From positions 62,001-126,000 of the forward strand of contig NZ_BSNG01000001.1 of assembly GCF_030159855.1 (NCBI RefSeq): a stretch of 64,000 nt of DNA. Direction: 5' to 3'. Below, piece after piece: positions 33,264-42,287 of the stretch. Position 1 is the stretch's first letter. Each line of letters begins with the position of its first letter. Under the pieces are notes generated by a model. That model saw nothing but the letters and a program-made list of their open reading frames with translations. It made no database searches and was not told the origin of the DNA. The translations under genes and the position numbers were made by a program. This DNA is from Devosia yakushimensis. GTDB lineage: Bacteria; Pseudomonadota; Alphaproteobacteria; Rhizobiales; Devosiaceae.

Positions 33264-33609
33264 GAAAATGGACGAACATCAAGCCCTCGATGCATTCGGC
33301 GCCCTGTCGCAGGAAACCCGGCTCAGGATGGTTCGCACCCTGGTCATTGCCGGCCAGGAGGGCCTGCCGGCCGGGGCAGTTGGCGAGGCGGTGGGTGCCT
33401 CATCCTCGGGTGCCTCGTTTCACCTCTCCCATCTGGAACGGGCGGGCCTGGTCACCTCGCGCCGCGAGGCCCGCTCCATTATCTATACGGCGAATTTCGA
33501 CGGCCTGGCCGGACTGGTCGAATTCCTGATGCGCGATTGCTGCCAGGGGCATCCTTTCGTGGTCGAAGGCGCCAGCAAGGCCGCTGCGGCCTGTTGCGCG
33601 GCCGAGTGA
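33262..33609 (+). CDS. arsR: ArsR family metalloregulator 1
   Basis: A 115-residue winged-helix repressor. ALSQETRLRMVRTLV opens the fold, SSSGASFHLSHLERAGLV is the recognition helix region and RSIIYTANFDGL the wing. RDCCQGHP after the last helix and a C-terminal CC pair are candidate As(III) ligands, an arrangement of the C-terminal-site ArsR subgroup rather than the classical ELCVCDL type. It would leave its operator on binding arsenite, releasing the divergent and downstream genes. Confidence 0.87.
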   Translation: MKMDEHQALDAFGALSQETRLRMVRTLVIAGQEGLPAGAVGEAVGASSSGASFHLSHLERAGLVTSRREARSIIYTANFDGLAGLVEFLMRDCCQGHPFVVEGASKAAAACCAAE

Positions 33610-33622
33610 CTTGACGCCTTTA

Positions 33623-33646
33623 ATATATCTGTCATTCTGGATATAT
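33623..33646. promoter_or_regulatory. Inverted repeat, probable ArsR operator 2
   Basis: ATATATC (33623-33629) and GATATAT (33640-33646), with a 10-base spacer, overlap the ATG of the second ArsR gene. Its sequence differs from operator 1, which suggests that the two ArsR proteins recognise separate sites. Confidence 0.55.
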
Positions 33647-33998
33647 GGAATCAACAGATGCTATTGCCGCGCTATCGGCCCTGGCCCAACCCACGCGCCT
33701 GGACACGTTTCGCCTGCTGGTGAGAACGGAGCCCGAGGGTGTTGCGGCCGGTGAGCTGGCCCGGCTGATGGATGTGCCGCAGAACACGATGTCGACCCAT
33801 CTGGCGATCCTGACGCGGGCGGGCCTGATCACCGGTGAACGGCAGAGCCGGTCAATCCTCTATCGCGCCAATCTCGACGGTTTCCGGGAGCTGACGCTGT
33901 TTCTGCTCAAGGATTGCTGCGGCGGTAATGCGGCCCTTTGTGCCCCCCTGATCGCCGAACTTACCCCTTGCTGCGCACCTGAGGAGGGGGTTTCATGA
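33645..33998 (+). CDS. arsR: ArsR family metalloregulator 2
   Basis: A 117-residue winged-helix repressor, related to the first copy but clearly diverged: ALAQPTRLDTFRLLV, PQNTMSTHLAILTRAGLI and RSILYRANLDGFRELTLF. KDCCGGNAALCAP and a second CC pair near the C-terminus (TPCCAPEE) are candidate arsenite ligands. It starts 35 bases after the first ArsR gene and its stop overlaps the aquaglyceroporin start, so it is translationally coupled to the channel gene. Confidence 0.88.
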   Translation: MESTDAIAALSALAQPTRLDTFRLLVRTEPEGVAAGELARLMDVPQNTMSTHLAILTRAGLITGERQSRSILYRANLDGFRELTLFLLKDCCGGNAALCAPLIAELTPCCAPEEGVS

Positions 33999-34693
33999 GC
34001 CTGGATCTGTCGCGGCGTCTGGTGGCCGAGGGTCTGGGCACGGGATTTTTGGTCGCGGCTGTTGTCGGCTCGGGCATCATGGCCGAGAGGCTGACCACGG
34101 ACATGGCCCTGGCGCTCCTGGCCAATACCGTGCCGACGGGAGCAATCCTTGTCGTGCTGATTACCATTCTGGGGCCGGTTTCGGGGGCGCATTTCAATCC
34201 GGCGGTCTCGCTGGTCTTTGCGCTGCGCGGGGCGCTTTCGGCGCGCGAAGCCGGACTTTACGTGCTTGTGCAGGTGCTGGGCGGGATTGCCGGCACGCTC
34301 CTGGCCCATGCCATGTTCGGCCTGCCGCTGCTGCAGGTGTCCGAAACGGTGCGGACGGGCGGCGGGCAATGGTTTTCCGAAGCTGTTGCCGCCTTTGGCC
34401 TCGTCGCCACGATCCTGGCCGGGCTGCGTTTCGAGCGCTCGGCCGTGCCCTGGCTGGTTGGCCTTTACATTACGGCCGCCTATTGGTTCACCGCCTCGAC
34501 ATCCTTTGCCAATCCGGCCGTCGCCATTGCCCGGTCGCTCACCGACACCTTTTCCGGCATTCGCCCGCTCGACCTGCCCGGCTTCATCCTTGCCCAGCTG
34601 GCCGGCGCCCTCATCGCCCTGGCTTTGATGAGCTGGCTCTTGCGCGGCGCAACGGCCGGGGCTCTCCCCAACCCTTCCGGACAGATCAAATGA
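33995..34693 (+). CDS. Aquaporin-family channel, AqpS-like (arsenite exit)
   Basis: A 232-residue MIP-family channel with six helices and two half-helix NPA boxes: SGAHFNPAVSLVF and TSFANPAVAIARS. In Sinorhizobium meliloti the channel AqpS, encoded in an arsR-aqpS-arsC operon, lets arsenite produced by ArsC leave the cell. The gene order here is the same, with four-base overlaps on both sides, so that function is well supported by context. Substrate selectivity itself was not tested. Confidence 0.85.
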   Translation: MSLDLSRRLVAEGLGTGFLVAAVVGSGIMAERLTTDMALALLANTVPTGAILVVLITILGPVSGAHFNPAVSLVFALRGALSAREAGLYVLVQVLGGIAGTLLAHAMFGLPLLQVSETVRTGGGQWFSEAVAAFGLVATILAGLRFERSAVPWLVGLYITAAYWFTASTSFANPAVAIARSLTDTFSGIRPLDLPGFILAQLAGALIALALMSWLLRGATAGALPNPSGQIK

Positions 34694-35112
34694 GCATCAC
34701 CATCTATCACAATCCCGATTGTGGCACGTCGCGCAACACGCTGGCCATGATCCGCCAGAGCGGGGAAGAGCCCGAGGTGATCCTATATTTGGAGACGCCG
34801 CCCAGCAGCGAAACGATCGAGCAATTGGTGGCGGCCGCCGGCCTCACCTTGCGCCAGGCGCTGCGGCAGAAGGATACGCCCTTTGCCGAATTGGGTCTGG
34901 ACAATCCGGGCCTCGATGACGAAGCCCTGCTCGACGCCATTAAGGCCCATCCCATCCTGCTCAACCGGCCCTTCGTGGTGACGCCCAAGGGCGTACGCCT
35001 CTGCCGTCCCTCCGAACTGGTGCTCGATATCCTGCCCAATCCCGATATCGGGCCCTTCACCAAGGAAGACGGCGAAGTGATCATCGACCAGGACGGCAAG
35101 CGCCTTGTCTGA
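34690..35112 (+). CDS. arsC: Arsenate reductase, glutaredoxin-linked ArsC
   Basis: A 140-residue reductase of the Spx/ArsC fold that converts arsenate to arsenite with glutathione and glutaredoxin. The catalytic Cys11 lies in YHNPDCGTSRNTL; the arsenate-binding arginines correspond to LRQKDTPF, LNRPFVV and RPSELVL. The length matches E. coli-type ArsC (about 141). The ATG overlaps the AqpS-like stop (ATGA), so the reductase product can be passed to the co-expressed channel. Confidence 0.93.
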   Translation: MSITIYHNPDCGTSRNTLAMIRQSGEEPEVILYLETPPSSETIEQLVAAAGLTLRQALRQKDTPFAELGLDNPGLDDEALLDAIKAHPILLNRPFVVTPKGVRLCRPSELVLDILPNPDIGPFTKEDGEVIIDQDGKRLV

Positions 35113-35281
35113 CCGATTTCGGCTCTACCCAACCTGCGCGTTGCGCTGAGCTGGCTCGCCCCGCCACGCGGCTCGGAGGCGTGGGCCCCATCTTCACAGC
35201 TATGTCAGTCTGAACGGGACGCATTCAAATGGTGTAGATATGCGTCAATTGATCAAATCACTCACTATGGAGGCGCATCCG

Positions 35282-35614
35282 ATGAGTCAGAGCTGCCCTG
35301 TTCTCACGCTTGCTGAAAGGCAAGCAGGCGACATATTGAAACGCGCTGAAAAGGCTATGTTGGCTGCCGTTTACAAGGCTGTTGAGGAGGCCAGGAACCA
35401 GGCTGCCGAAGAGCTGCAATCAATCGAATTTAATGAAGAGCCTCCGGCATACGAGTATTTTGCCGCCATCGTGCACCAGAAGCTGTTCCTGCTGTTATGC
35501 GGAGCCGATCCGGAAACCTTCGAGGGCGGAAATCCCGAAATCGCGGCCAATATCTTGCAGAACGCTCAGAACATATCCGACCATTATTGGACAGCTAGGC
35601 GTGCCGGCGCATAG
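35282..35614 (+). CDS. Hypothetical small helical protein
   Basis: A 110-residue protein with no domain I recognise. It is mostly charged helix (LAERQAGDILKRAEKAMLAA, YKAVEEARNQAAEELQSIEF) and has two Cys residues but no signal peptide. The start is the ATG at 35282 because GGAGG lies eight bases upstream; a frame starting at 35240 lacks such a site. It is a lone gene in a loosely packed region after the arsenic locus. Confidence 0.6.
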   Translation: MSQSCPVLTLAERQAGDILKRAEKAMLAAVYKAVEEARNQAAEELQSIEFNEEPPAYEYFAAIVHQKLFLLLCGADPETFEGGNPEIAANILQNAQNISDHYWTARRAGA

Positions 35615-35800
35615 CCGCATTGGCACACATGTCCGATGCCGAGTAACAACCTAAAGGCCCGGTGATGGTATCCGCCGGATGCCGACCGCCTCAAGATTTT
35701 CCACGGTGCGCCCGAGCCGCGACTGACCTAAGGTTGGATCGTGCCACCAATACCGGCGCTCCCGGGCCCCGGAACACCAATTTCGAAGCAAGGAAATAGT

Positions 35801-36523
35801 ATGTCGGAGTCGCTGCAAGGCAAGGTCGCTGTTATCACCGGGGCGGCATCTGGAATAGGCCTGGCGACCGCCAAGGCGCTGCTTGAGCGCGAAGCAACGG
35901 TCGTCATGGTAGACCGGAACGAGGCGGCACTTGCTGATCTTGTGGGCGGACGGGCCATTGCGCAGATCACCGATCTGCTTGATGTTCGAAGCTGCAATGC
36001 AATGATCCCGGAAATTCTTGAGAAGGTACCCCATATCGACATTCTCTACTGCAATGCGGGGACCTATATCGGTGGCGAGCTGACGGAGACCACGCCGGAG
36101 GCCATCGACAAGATGCTGAACCTCAACGTCAACGCGGTCATGAAGAACGTCCATGCGGTGGTTCCGCATATGATCGAACGCAAGACCGGCGATATCGTCG
36201 TCACCTGCTCCATTGCCGGTCACTTTCCGACCTATTGGGAGCCTGTTTATTCTGGCTCGAAATGGGCGATCACCAGCTTCGTCCAGGGCATGCGCCGCCA
36301 GATGATCCCGCATGGCGTGCGGGTATCGCAGGTGTCACCGGGCCCGGTGGCGTCGGCACTGCTGGCCGACTGGCCCGAAGAAAATCTGCGCAAGGCCAAG
36401 GAAAGCGGCAGCCTGATGGATCCCGAGGAAGTCGCCGACGCGGTTGTCTACATGCTCACCCGCAAACGAAGCGTCACCATACGGGATATGATCGTATTGC
36501 CGAGCAACTTCGATCGGGTATAG
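35801..36523 (+). CDS. SDR family oxidoreductase (ribitol-dehydrogenase-like)
   Basis: A 240-residue classical SDR. GAASGIGLATAKAL binds NAD(P), YCNAGTY is the NAG block, and SIAGHFPTYWEPVYSGSKWA supplies Ser, Tyr and Lys. A C-terminal segment RDMIVLPSNFDRV matches polyol dehydrogenases of the ribitol 2-dehydrogenase group. The ATG is behind AAGGAA. No partner gene indicates its substrate. Confidence 0.82.
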   Translation: MSESLQGKVAVITGAASGIGLATAKALLEREATVVMVDRNEAALADLVGGRAIAQITDLLDVRSCNAMIPEILEKVPHIDILYCNAGTYIGGELTETTPEAIDKMLNLNVNAVMKNVHAVVPHMIERKTGDIVVTCSIAGHFPTYWEPVYSGSKWAITSFVQGMRRQMIPHGVRVSQVSPGPVASALLADWPEENLRKAKESGSLMDPEEVADAVVYMLTRKRSVTIRDMIVLPSNFDRV

Positions 36524-36767
36524 CTCGCTTATCTGTAGGCATTCGCAGGCCAGAACGATTTCCAGAGGAGCCTGCGGCGCTCCAGCCACGTTGGTACGTC
36601 TTCGGGCGCTATTCCCAATAGGTTCTGCGCACTGGTTTTGGTTCAATCGTGTTCGCAGAAGCCTGCCAATGTGCCTTGTAGAACCCGACGACGCCAGCAA
36701 ATGCAGGGCCGAGGAGGGGCTCGATCAGTTGACCAACGCCTCGGGGCAGGGCCGAGTTTCTCTCTGC

Positions 36768-37290
36768 TCATGCGTTTGCGTTATTCGCCCGCATGACCGG
36801 TGCGACTTCGGTACCCAGAAGTTCGATCGAGCGGAGCATCGCAGCTGTTTCGAACGCTGCGGACGTCATCTGAAAAGCGATACGCGACACGCCGCCTAGC
36901 ACCTCGCTAGCGTGTTGCATCTTGGCAGCGACGGTCTCGGGACTGCCAATCAGGAATGCGCCGTCCGGACCGGCCATGTAGTCGAACTGTGCGCGGTCCG
37001 GTTGCGACCAACCGCGTTCACTCGCATATTTTCCGATCATCTGCGCCCAGCCGGGGAAGAAGATATCGCGCGCTTCATCATCGCTGTCCGCGACGAAACC
37101 CATCGCATGGACACCCACCTGCAGAATTGCAGGATCATAGCCAGCGCGCGCTCCGGCCTCGCGATAAAGGTCAACGAGCGGACGGAAACGCTCGAAGGTA
37201 CCACCGATGATCGCGATCATCAGCGGCAGACCAAGCGTGCCGGCACGTTCGAAATTGGCGTCGGTAGGGTGGGGAGAACTAGGTCGCGTT
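36768..37290 (-). pseudogene. Truncated LLM-class flavin oxidoreductase (C-terminal part only)
   Basis: About 170 codons match only the C-terminal part of a luciferase-like monooxygenase: ERAGTLGLPLMIAIIGGTFE, LVDLYREAGARAGYDP and DGAFLIGSPETVAAKM. The FMN-barrel N-terminus is missing; upstream the frame runs into unrelated sequence overlapping the end of the DUF5996-GNAT gene. It is most likely a remnant left by deletion or insertion. The neighbouring insertion boundary at about 37290-37350 was not resolved. Confidence 0.65.
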
Positions 37291-37350
37291 CGGCTGAACC
37301 TGGCCATCGCGATGCCGAGAAGGGGGTCACAACCCGTTTTGCAGTACGGC

Positions 37351-38610
37351 TCAGGCCGGAGGGCGGCGCAGCACATCTTGCCATTCGGGGTGGCGCTCGA
37401 TCTGTGCCTTGGCGAACGGGCAGAGCGGGATAATGACAACGCCATCGCGCCGGGCGTCTTCGACGGCCCGCTGCACCAATCGTTCGCCAACCTTGCGGCC
37501 ACGGAGGGTTGCGGGGACGTAGGTATGATCGATGATCAATTGTCGACGGCCGATGCGGCTATAGGTCATCTCGGCTTCGGCACCATCGATGACCAGGCGG
37601 TAGCGCCCTTTCGTTGCGCCATCTTCCCTCTGGACCGTTTCGCCGACCGCGATGGGAGCGCTCAAGACCTGTCCGGCGTCGTGGGCGCGCACCGCGCGCG
37701 GCCGCCCCGGCCCCCATTCGAGCAAGTCGCGGTCCCAGTGACCCAGATCGGCAGCTGCGTCATAGGTTGAGGCCAGAAACGCCATTAGGGCCTCGTCGGG
37801 ATTAGCAGCCGACTGCACCGCCTCATAGGGCAGAATGAACTCCGATAGGGCTTCATGCCAAAAGGCTGATGCCGGCTGTATCGATGCCGCTCTGAAGCCG
37901 TCGGGAGCCGGGTAGGCATAGGCGTAAAAGGCCGGATAATCGACGCCGCCGCCCCCTGGCCAGAAGCCGACCGAGGCCACCTCCCGGTCGTAAGCCTCTT
38001 GGGCCACCTCGATCGGCAAAGCCGGGACGCCGCCAGGATGGAGTGGCGCACGCCGCCCCGAAAAGCGGGTGACTGCCAGATCGAAGCTGCCCCAGAACAG
38101 GTGTACGGGACTAGACTTGCCAAGAAAGGAGGTCCGGAAGCGCCCAAATACTCTGTCAACGGCGACCAGAGCCTGATGAAAGCGCTGTACAGCGTCACGA
38201 TCATAGGGCCGTTCACGATGGTCCGCGATGAAGGGCACTGGGTTAGGCACTTCGTTGGGTTCGCCGTTGAAGGTCGGCGTGCCGCCCAATTCGGTTACAA
38301 GCTGGACGAAATTCTCGTGGAACTTGGCGACGGTAGATGCCTCTAGCGGAAATGAAGAGCTGTGACCATGGCCGCACGTTCCCACGACCATGTGGTTCTT
38401 GAAATCAAACAGGATCTCGATTCCCGGGCCATCGGGAATTGGCGAGGATGCCAACCCGATCGGGGTGACGTAGAAGGTCGCGTGCCAGGAATGGTTGAGC
38501 CACGGCGTATGGGCGAGCCGATATTTGCCGGCAATCTGCAAATAGAGATGCAGCGCCGAACATGTCTCGCGCCAGCCGAGATAGTCGAGTTGAGGCCAGT
38601 GGTTGTTCAT
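37351..38610 (-). CDS. DUF5996 domain - GNAT (YjdJ-like) acetyltransferase fusion
   Basis: A 419-residue two-domain protein. The first 300 or so residues match the DUF5996 family as I recall it: WPQLDYLGWRETCSALHLYL at the start, SSPVHLFWGSFDLAVTRFSG mid-domain, FILPYEAV near its end. The last 85 residues form a small YjdJ-type GNAT domain (IIDHTYVPATLRGRKVGERL is the acetyl-CoA loop). Function of DUF5996 is unknown. The two are usually separate, so the fusion suggests a shared target. It is flanked by the LLM fragment and a pirin gene. Confidence 0.75.
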   Translation of the reverse strand: MNNHWPQLDYLGWRETCSALHLYLQIAGKYRLAHTPWLNHSWHATFYVTPIGLASSPIPDGPGIEILFDFKNHMVVGTCGHGHSSSFPLEASTVAKFHENFVQLVTELGGTPTFNGEPNEVPNPVPFIADHRERPYDRDAVQRFHQALVAVDRVFGRFRTSFLGKSSPVHLFWGSFDLAVTRFSGRRAPLHPGGVPALPIEVAQEAYDREVASVGFWPGGGGVDYPAFYAYAYPAPDGFRAASIQPASAFWHEALSEFILPYEAVQSAANPDEALMAFLASTYDAAADLGHWDRDLLEWGPGRPRAVRAHDAGQVLSAPIAVGETVQREDGATKGRYRLVIDGAEAEMTYSRIGRRQLIIDHTYVPATLRGRKVGERLVQRAVEDARRDGVVIIPLCPFAKAQIERHPEWQDVLRRPPA

Positions 38611-38686
38611 TTCGCTTTCTCCATTCAGCAGGCCCCAGGCGAGCGATGTCGCTGCCTCGATCGCGGTGTCACGTTAGGGGCGTTGG

Positions 38687-39637
38687 TCAATCCGGAAGCG
38701 GGATATGTTCATTCCGGTCGTTTACCGGCAGATCGAAGCGTCCTTGGCCCCAGTTCTGGGCGCGCCATTCGGCCTTTGCTTGCTCGATGCGCTCCTGGGA
38801 AGAAGCGACGAAGTTCCACCAGATGTAGCGGGGGCCGCTGAGCGTCGCGCCGCCCAGGATCATCACCCGTGCACCTCGATCGCCAGCCGCAATGGTGATC
38901 TTGTCGCCGGCGCGGAACACCATCATTTGCGGCGCCTCGAAATCCTGGCCGGCGACCGAGATCGAGCCTTCCACGATATAGATACCTCTATCCTCGTGCT
39001 CATCCGGCATGGGCAGTCGGCTTCCGGCGGCGAGTTGCACATCAGCGTAGAAGATCTCGGAGAACATGGTGGCGGGAGAAACTTTCCCATAGGCGTTGCC
39101 AAGGATCAGCCGCACAGAGACGCCTTGGTCCTCAATCGTCGGCAGCGCCGCCTTGCCGTGATGCTCAAATAGCGGCGCCATGTCCTCATGGCGGTCGGGG
39201 AGCGCGACCCAGGTCTGTATTCCAAAAAGGCTGTGCGGGCCGCTGCGGGCGGCCACCGAGGTTCGTTCGGAATGGGACACGCCACGCCCTGCAACCATCC
39301 AGTTCAACTCGCCGGGTCGGATGATCTGGTCGGCACCGGTGCTGTCGCGGTGATGAAAGTCGCCACGGAAGAGATAGGTGACGGTACCCAGGCCGATATG
39401 GGGATGCGACCGCACGTCGATGCCCTGGCCAGTGAGCAGCTCGGCGGGACCAGCCTGGTCAAAGAAGATGAATGGGCCAACCATCTGGCGCTTGGGAGCG
39501 GGCAGTGCGCGCCGAACTTCAAAGCCACCAATGTCTCGGCTACGCGGAATGATGAGTGTTTCGATCGCGTCGATCCCGACATCTGCCGGACAGCCAGGTT
39601 CAAATGCCGGGTTCCAACTCACGCGCCATCCTCTCAT
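38687..39637 (-). CDS. Pirin family protein
   Basis: A 316-residue bicupin. The metal site HPHIGLGTVTYLF with GRGVSHSERT is intact in the N-terminal cupin, and FEAPQMMVFRAGDKITIAAG marks the C-terminal one. Pirins bind iron; some act as quercetinases or transcription cofactors. The exact start is uncertain, since the first 35 residues are poorly conserved. It lies downstream of a LysR regulator in the same direction. Confidence 0.82.
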   Translation of the reverse strand: MRGWRVSWNPAFEPGCPADVGIDAIETLIIPRSRDIGGFEVRRALPAPKRQMVGPFIFFDQAGPAELLTGQGIDVRSHPHIGLGTVTYLFRGDFHHRDSTGADQIIRPGELNWMVAGRGVSHSERTSVAARSGPHSLFGIQTWVALPDRHEDMAPLFEHHGKAALPTIEDQGVSVRLILGNAYGKVSPATMFSEIFYADVQLAAGSRLPMPDEHEDRGIYIVEGSISVAGQDFEAPQMMVFRAGDKITIAAGDRGARVMILGGATLSGPRYIWWNFVASSQERIEQAKAEWRAQNWGQGRFDLPVNDRNEHIPLPD

Positions 39638-39851
39638 CAGCTCGTAGGCCTTGCGGACGCTGATCCCGCATTGCGCCCCTCCAACTGGCTGGGACGTATG
39701 CCGTCAGCAAGGACCTACCTAGCGAGCCGACTTTGGCACGGCTAGGCGCGCAGTGTGGACAGCTGTGTCGCGGAAAGTGGAACGCTCAGGCGCATTGAGG
39801 CCGCCGTAATGCGCCAGTACCAGACCGTGCGGATAGCCAGAGAACCATGCC

Positions 39852-40724
39852 CTAGGGCAATTCTCCCAAATGCTCGATCAGCAGTTCCGTCAGGACCTGG
39901 ACCTTGCGTGCGGGGTACTGGCCCGGCGGACGCACGACATAGACGCCCGCCACGGGTGGTGGATAGCGCGTCATGACATGAACGAGCGCGCCGGACGCCA
40001 GATGCTCGTCAACAAGACAGTCGGGAAGCCATGCAATGCCCAGTCCCGCCAGAGCGGCAGGAACAAGAGCCGTGCCGTTGTCGGCCTTGAACCGCCCCTG
40101 CGGCTGAACCATCAGGATCTTGTCGCCATAGGTGAACTGCCAGGCTTCGGTTCCCTGCATAAGTGCTTCATGAGAAAGCAACTCTGCGGGCGTGTCGGGA
40201 GCACCATGCGCCCTGACATAGTCGGGGCTGGCGACAAGCTTGCCGTAGAACGGCCCGACGCGCCGCACCATCAGGTTGGAATCGGGGAGATAGCCAACCC
40301 TTATCGAACAATCGAAACCTTCCGCGATGAGATCGACGAAGCGATCACTATAGGCGGCGTGAATGTGCAATTGCGGATGGCGTCTGGCCATTTCCGCGAG
40401 CATGGGCGCGAACTGAGAAGGTCCGACGGAAAGCGGCACGGCAATGCGCAGACGACCACGCAGGTCGCCATTGGGCAGAATGGTTTGCCTGGCCATCTCG
40501 ATCTCGGCGACGATTTTGGCCGCATGGTCGCGAAAAGCGACCCCAGCCTCGGTAAGGGCCGCACCGCGTGTGGTTCGCGCAAGAAGCTGGACGCCCAGTT
40601 CCGATTCGAGCCGCCCGAGCCGCCGGCTGACGATAGATTTGGACACGCCCAGCCGGCGTGCAGCGGGGGTAATGCCCCCGGCATCTGCAACTTCCACAAA
40701 TGTCTGCAGCTCTTCGATATCCAT
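39852..40724 (-). CDS. LysR family transcriptional regulator
   Basis: A 290-residue regulator. The N-terminal helix-turn-helix reads LQTFVEVADAGGITPAARRL with VSKSIVSRRLGRLESELG; the rest is a periplasmic-binding-like sensor. The start is the ATG at 40724, eight codons inside the longest frame. It is divergent from the alpha/beta hydrolase gene at 40946 and about 215 bases upstream of pirin, and could control either. Effector unknown. Confidence 0.87.
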   Translation of the reverse strand: MDIEELQTFVEVADAGGITPAARRLGVSKSIVSRRLGRLESELGVQLLARTTRGAALTEAGVAFRDHAAKIVAEIEMARQTILPNGDLRGRLRIAVPLSVGPSQFAPMLAEMARRHPQLHIHAAYSDRFVDLIAEGFDCSIRVGYLPDSNLMVRRVGPFYGKLVASPDYVRAHGAPDTPAELLSHEALMQGTEAWQFTYGDKILMVQPQGRFKADNGTALVPAALAGLGIAWLPDCLVDEHLASGALVHVMTRYPPPVAGVYVVRPPGQYPARKVQVLTELLIEHLGELP

Positions 40725-40945
40725 TGCGTGTTCCTGATTCCGCGACACAGCTTGGCATGAGGGGCCACTACCGCATCATGTGAGGGAACTGCAATAACGC
40801 TCCCGCCCCCCAATTCTTGGCAATGATCGCCCGCCGAAGCAACTTTAACCGAGCACCAGCCGTTGCCGCGACTTCTCGGTGTTGGTGGTGGCTTTCGTCG
40901 CCACGAGACCACAGGGGAAACACCACAGATTGAAGGAGAACAGCC

Positions 40946-41782
40946 ATGGGCTTCATTACAACGGACGACGGCGTACAGATCTTCTATAAGGATTGGGGTC
41001 CCAAGGACGCCCAGCCCATCGTCTTCCACCATGGCTGGCCGCTCAGCTCCGACGACTGGGACGCGCAGATGCTTTTCTTCCTGTCCAAGGGCTATCGCGT
41101 CGTCGCCCATGACCGGCGCGGTCACGGACGCTCGGAGCAGGTTTCCGAGGGGCATGATATTGATCACTACGCGGCGGATGCCTTTGCCGTCGCCGAGGCG
41201 CTGGATCTACGGAACGCAGTTCACATCGGCCATTCCACTGGCGGCGGTGAAGTCGCACGGTATGTGGCACGGCACGGCGAACCTGCGGGCCGGGTGGCCA
41301 AGGCCGTCCTCGTCGCCGCCATTCCGCCGCTCATGCTGAAGACTGCCGACAATCCCGAGGGCACGCCGATGGGGGTCTTAGATGGCTTCCGGTCGGCGCT
41401 GGCCGGCAACCGCGCGCAGTTCTTTCGCGACGTTCCCTCGGGGCCGTTCTACGGCTTCAACCGCGCGGGCGCTACGGTCCATGAAGGGGTAATCCAGAAC
41501 TGGTGGCGGCAAGGCATGATGGGGAGCGCCAAGGCGCATTACGACGGCATCAAGGCTTTTTCGGAAACCGACCAGACCGAGGACCTCAAGACGATCACCG
41601 TGCCAACGCTGGTACTGCACGGTGAAGATGATCAAGTCGTTCCAATCGCCGCCGCGGCCCTGAAGGCGGTCAAGCTTTTGCCGAACGGCACGCTAAAGAC
41701 CTATCCCGGCTTCTCTCATGGCATGCTGACGGTGAATGCCGATGTGTTGAACGCAGACCTCCTGGCGTTCATCGCTGGCTAA
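40946..41782 (+). CDS. Alpha/beta hydrolase, non-haem haloperoxidase (arylesterase) type
   Basis: A 278-residue enzyme. The catalytic triad is visible: Ser97 in HIGHSTGGGE, Asp229 in LHGEDDQVVP and His258 in PGFSHGM; FHHGWPLSSDDWD is the oxyanion loop. This subgroup shows esterase and perhydrolase (haloperoxidase) activity with peracids. It is divergent from the LysR gene with about 220 bases between them. A small DUF2171 gene follows. Confidence 0.88.
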   Translation: MGFITTDDGVQIFYKDWGPKDAQPIVFHHGWPLSSDDWDAQMLFFLSKGYRVVAHDRRGHGRSEQVSEGHDIDHYAADAFAVAEALDLRNAVHIGHSTGGGEVARYVARHGEPAGRVAKAVLVAAIPPLMLKTADNPEGTPMGVLDGFRSALAGNRAQFFRDVPSGPFYGFNRAGATVHEGVIQNWWRQGMMGSAKAHYDGIKAFSETDQTEDLKTITVPTLVLHGEDDQVVPIAAAALKAVKLLPNGTLKTYPGFSHGMLTVNADVLNADLLAFIAG

Positions 41783-41884
41783 GCCGGCAGGAGAGCCGGC
41801 ATGGGTGGCTGGGCATCGATCGACATGGCCGGCGCAGATCACCCTCCGTCAGACATTCAATTCACGAGCTCAACAGGAGTAAAG

Positions 41885-42139
41885 ATGAGCGACCTATCAA
41901 AGATCATAAAAGCAATGACTGTCGTTGGCGCCGATGGTGTCAAAGTCGGGGTTGTCGCCGAAGTCGTTGGCCAAAGGATCAAGCTCCAGCCCAACACCAT
42001 CGGCGATCACGCGGTCAGCAGCCACTTCATACCGGGCGGGCTGGTCGCCGATATCGAAGGCAATGTAGTACGCCTCTCGGCAACCGGGGCGAATGCTATG
42101 TTGCTGGACGAAGAAGAGGATGGATCCATGGCTGATTAG
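41885..42139 (+). CDS. DUF2171 domain protein
   Basis: An 84-residue protein consistent with DUF2171, which resembles PRC-barrel folds: VVGADGVKVGVVAEVVGQRI, then SSHFIPGGLVADIEGNVVRL. The ATG at 41885 has AGGAG upstream; about 100 bases separate it from the hydrolase gene. Function is unknown. The protein is acidic at its C-terminus (DEEEDGSMAD). Confidence 0.75.
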   Translation: MSDLSKIIKAMTVVGADGVKVGVVAEVVGQRIKLQPNTIGDHAVSSHFIPGGLVADIEGNVVRLSATGANAMLLDEEEDGSMAD

Positions 42140-42287
42140 CCACGGCCGATCATAAGAGGCTGTCGGGCTGAGAAAGGCATTGACCTCTCTTGCCCGCCAG
42201 CGGTCCGACTAATTCTGGAGGTCGGCTTTGGGCGAAGTCCCGAACATGCTCTTGTATTCCCTTTTGAATTGAGAAGGGCCCAGGCGA

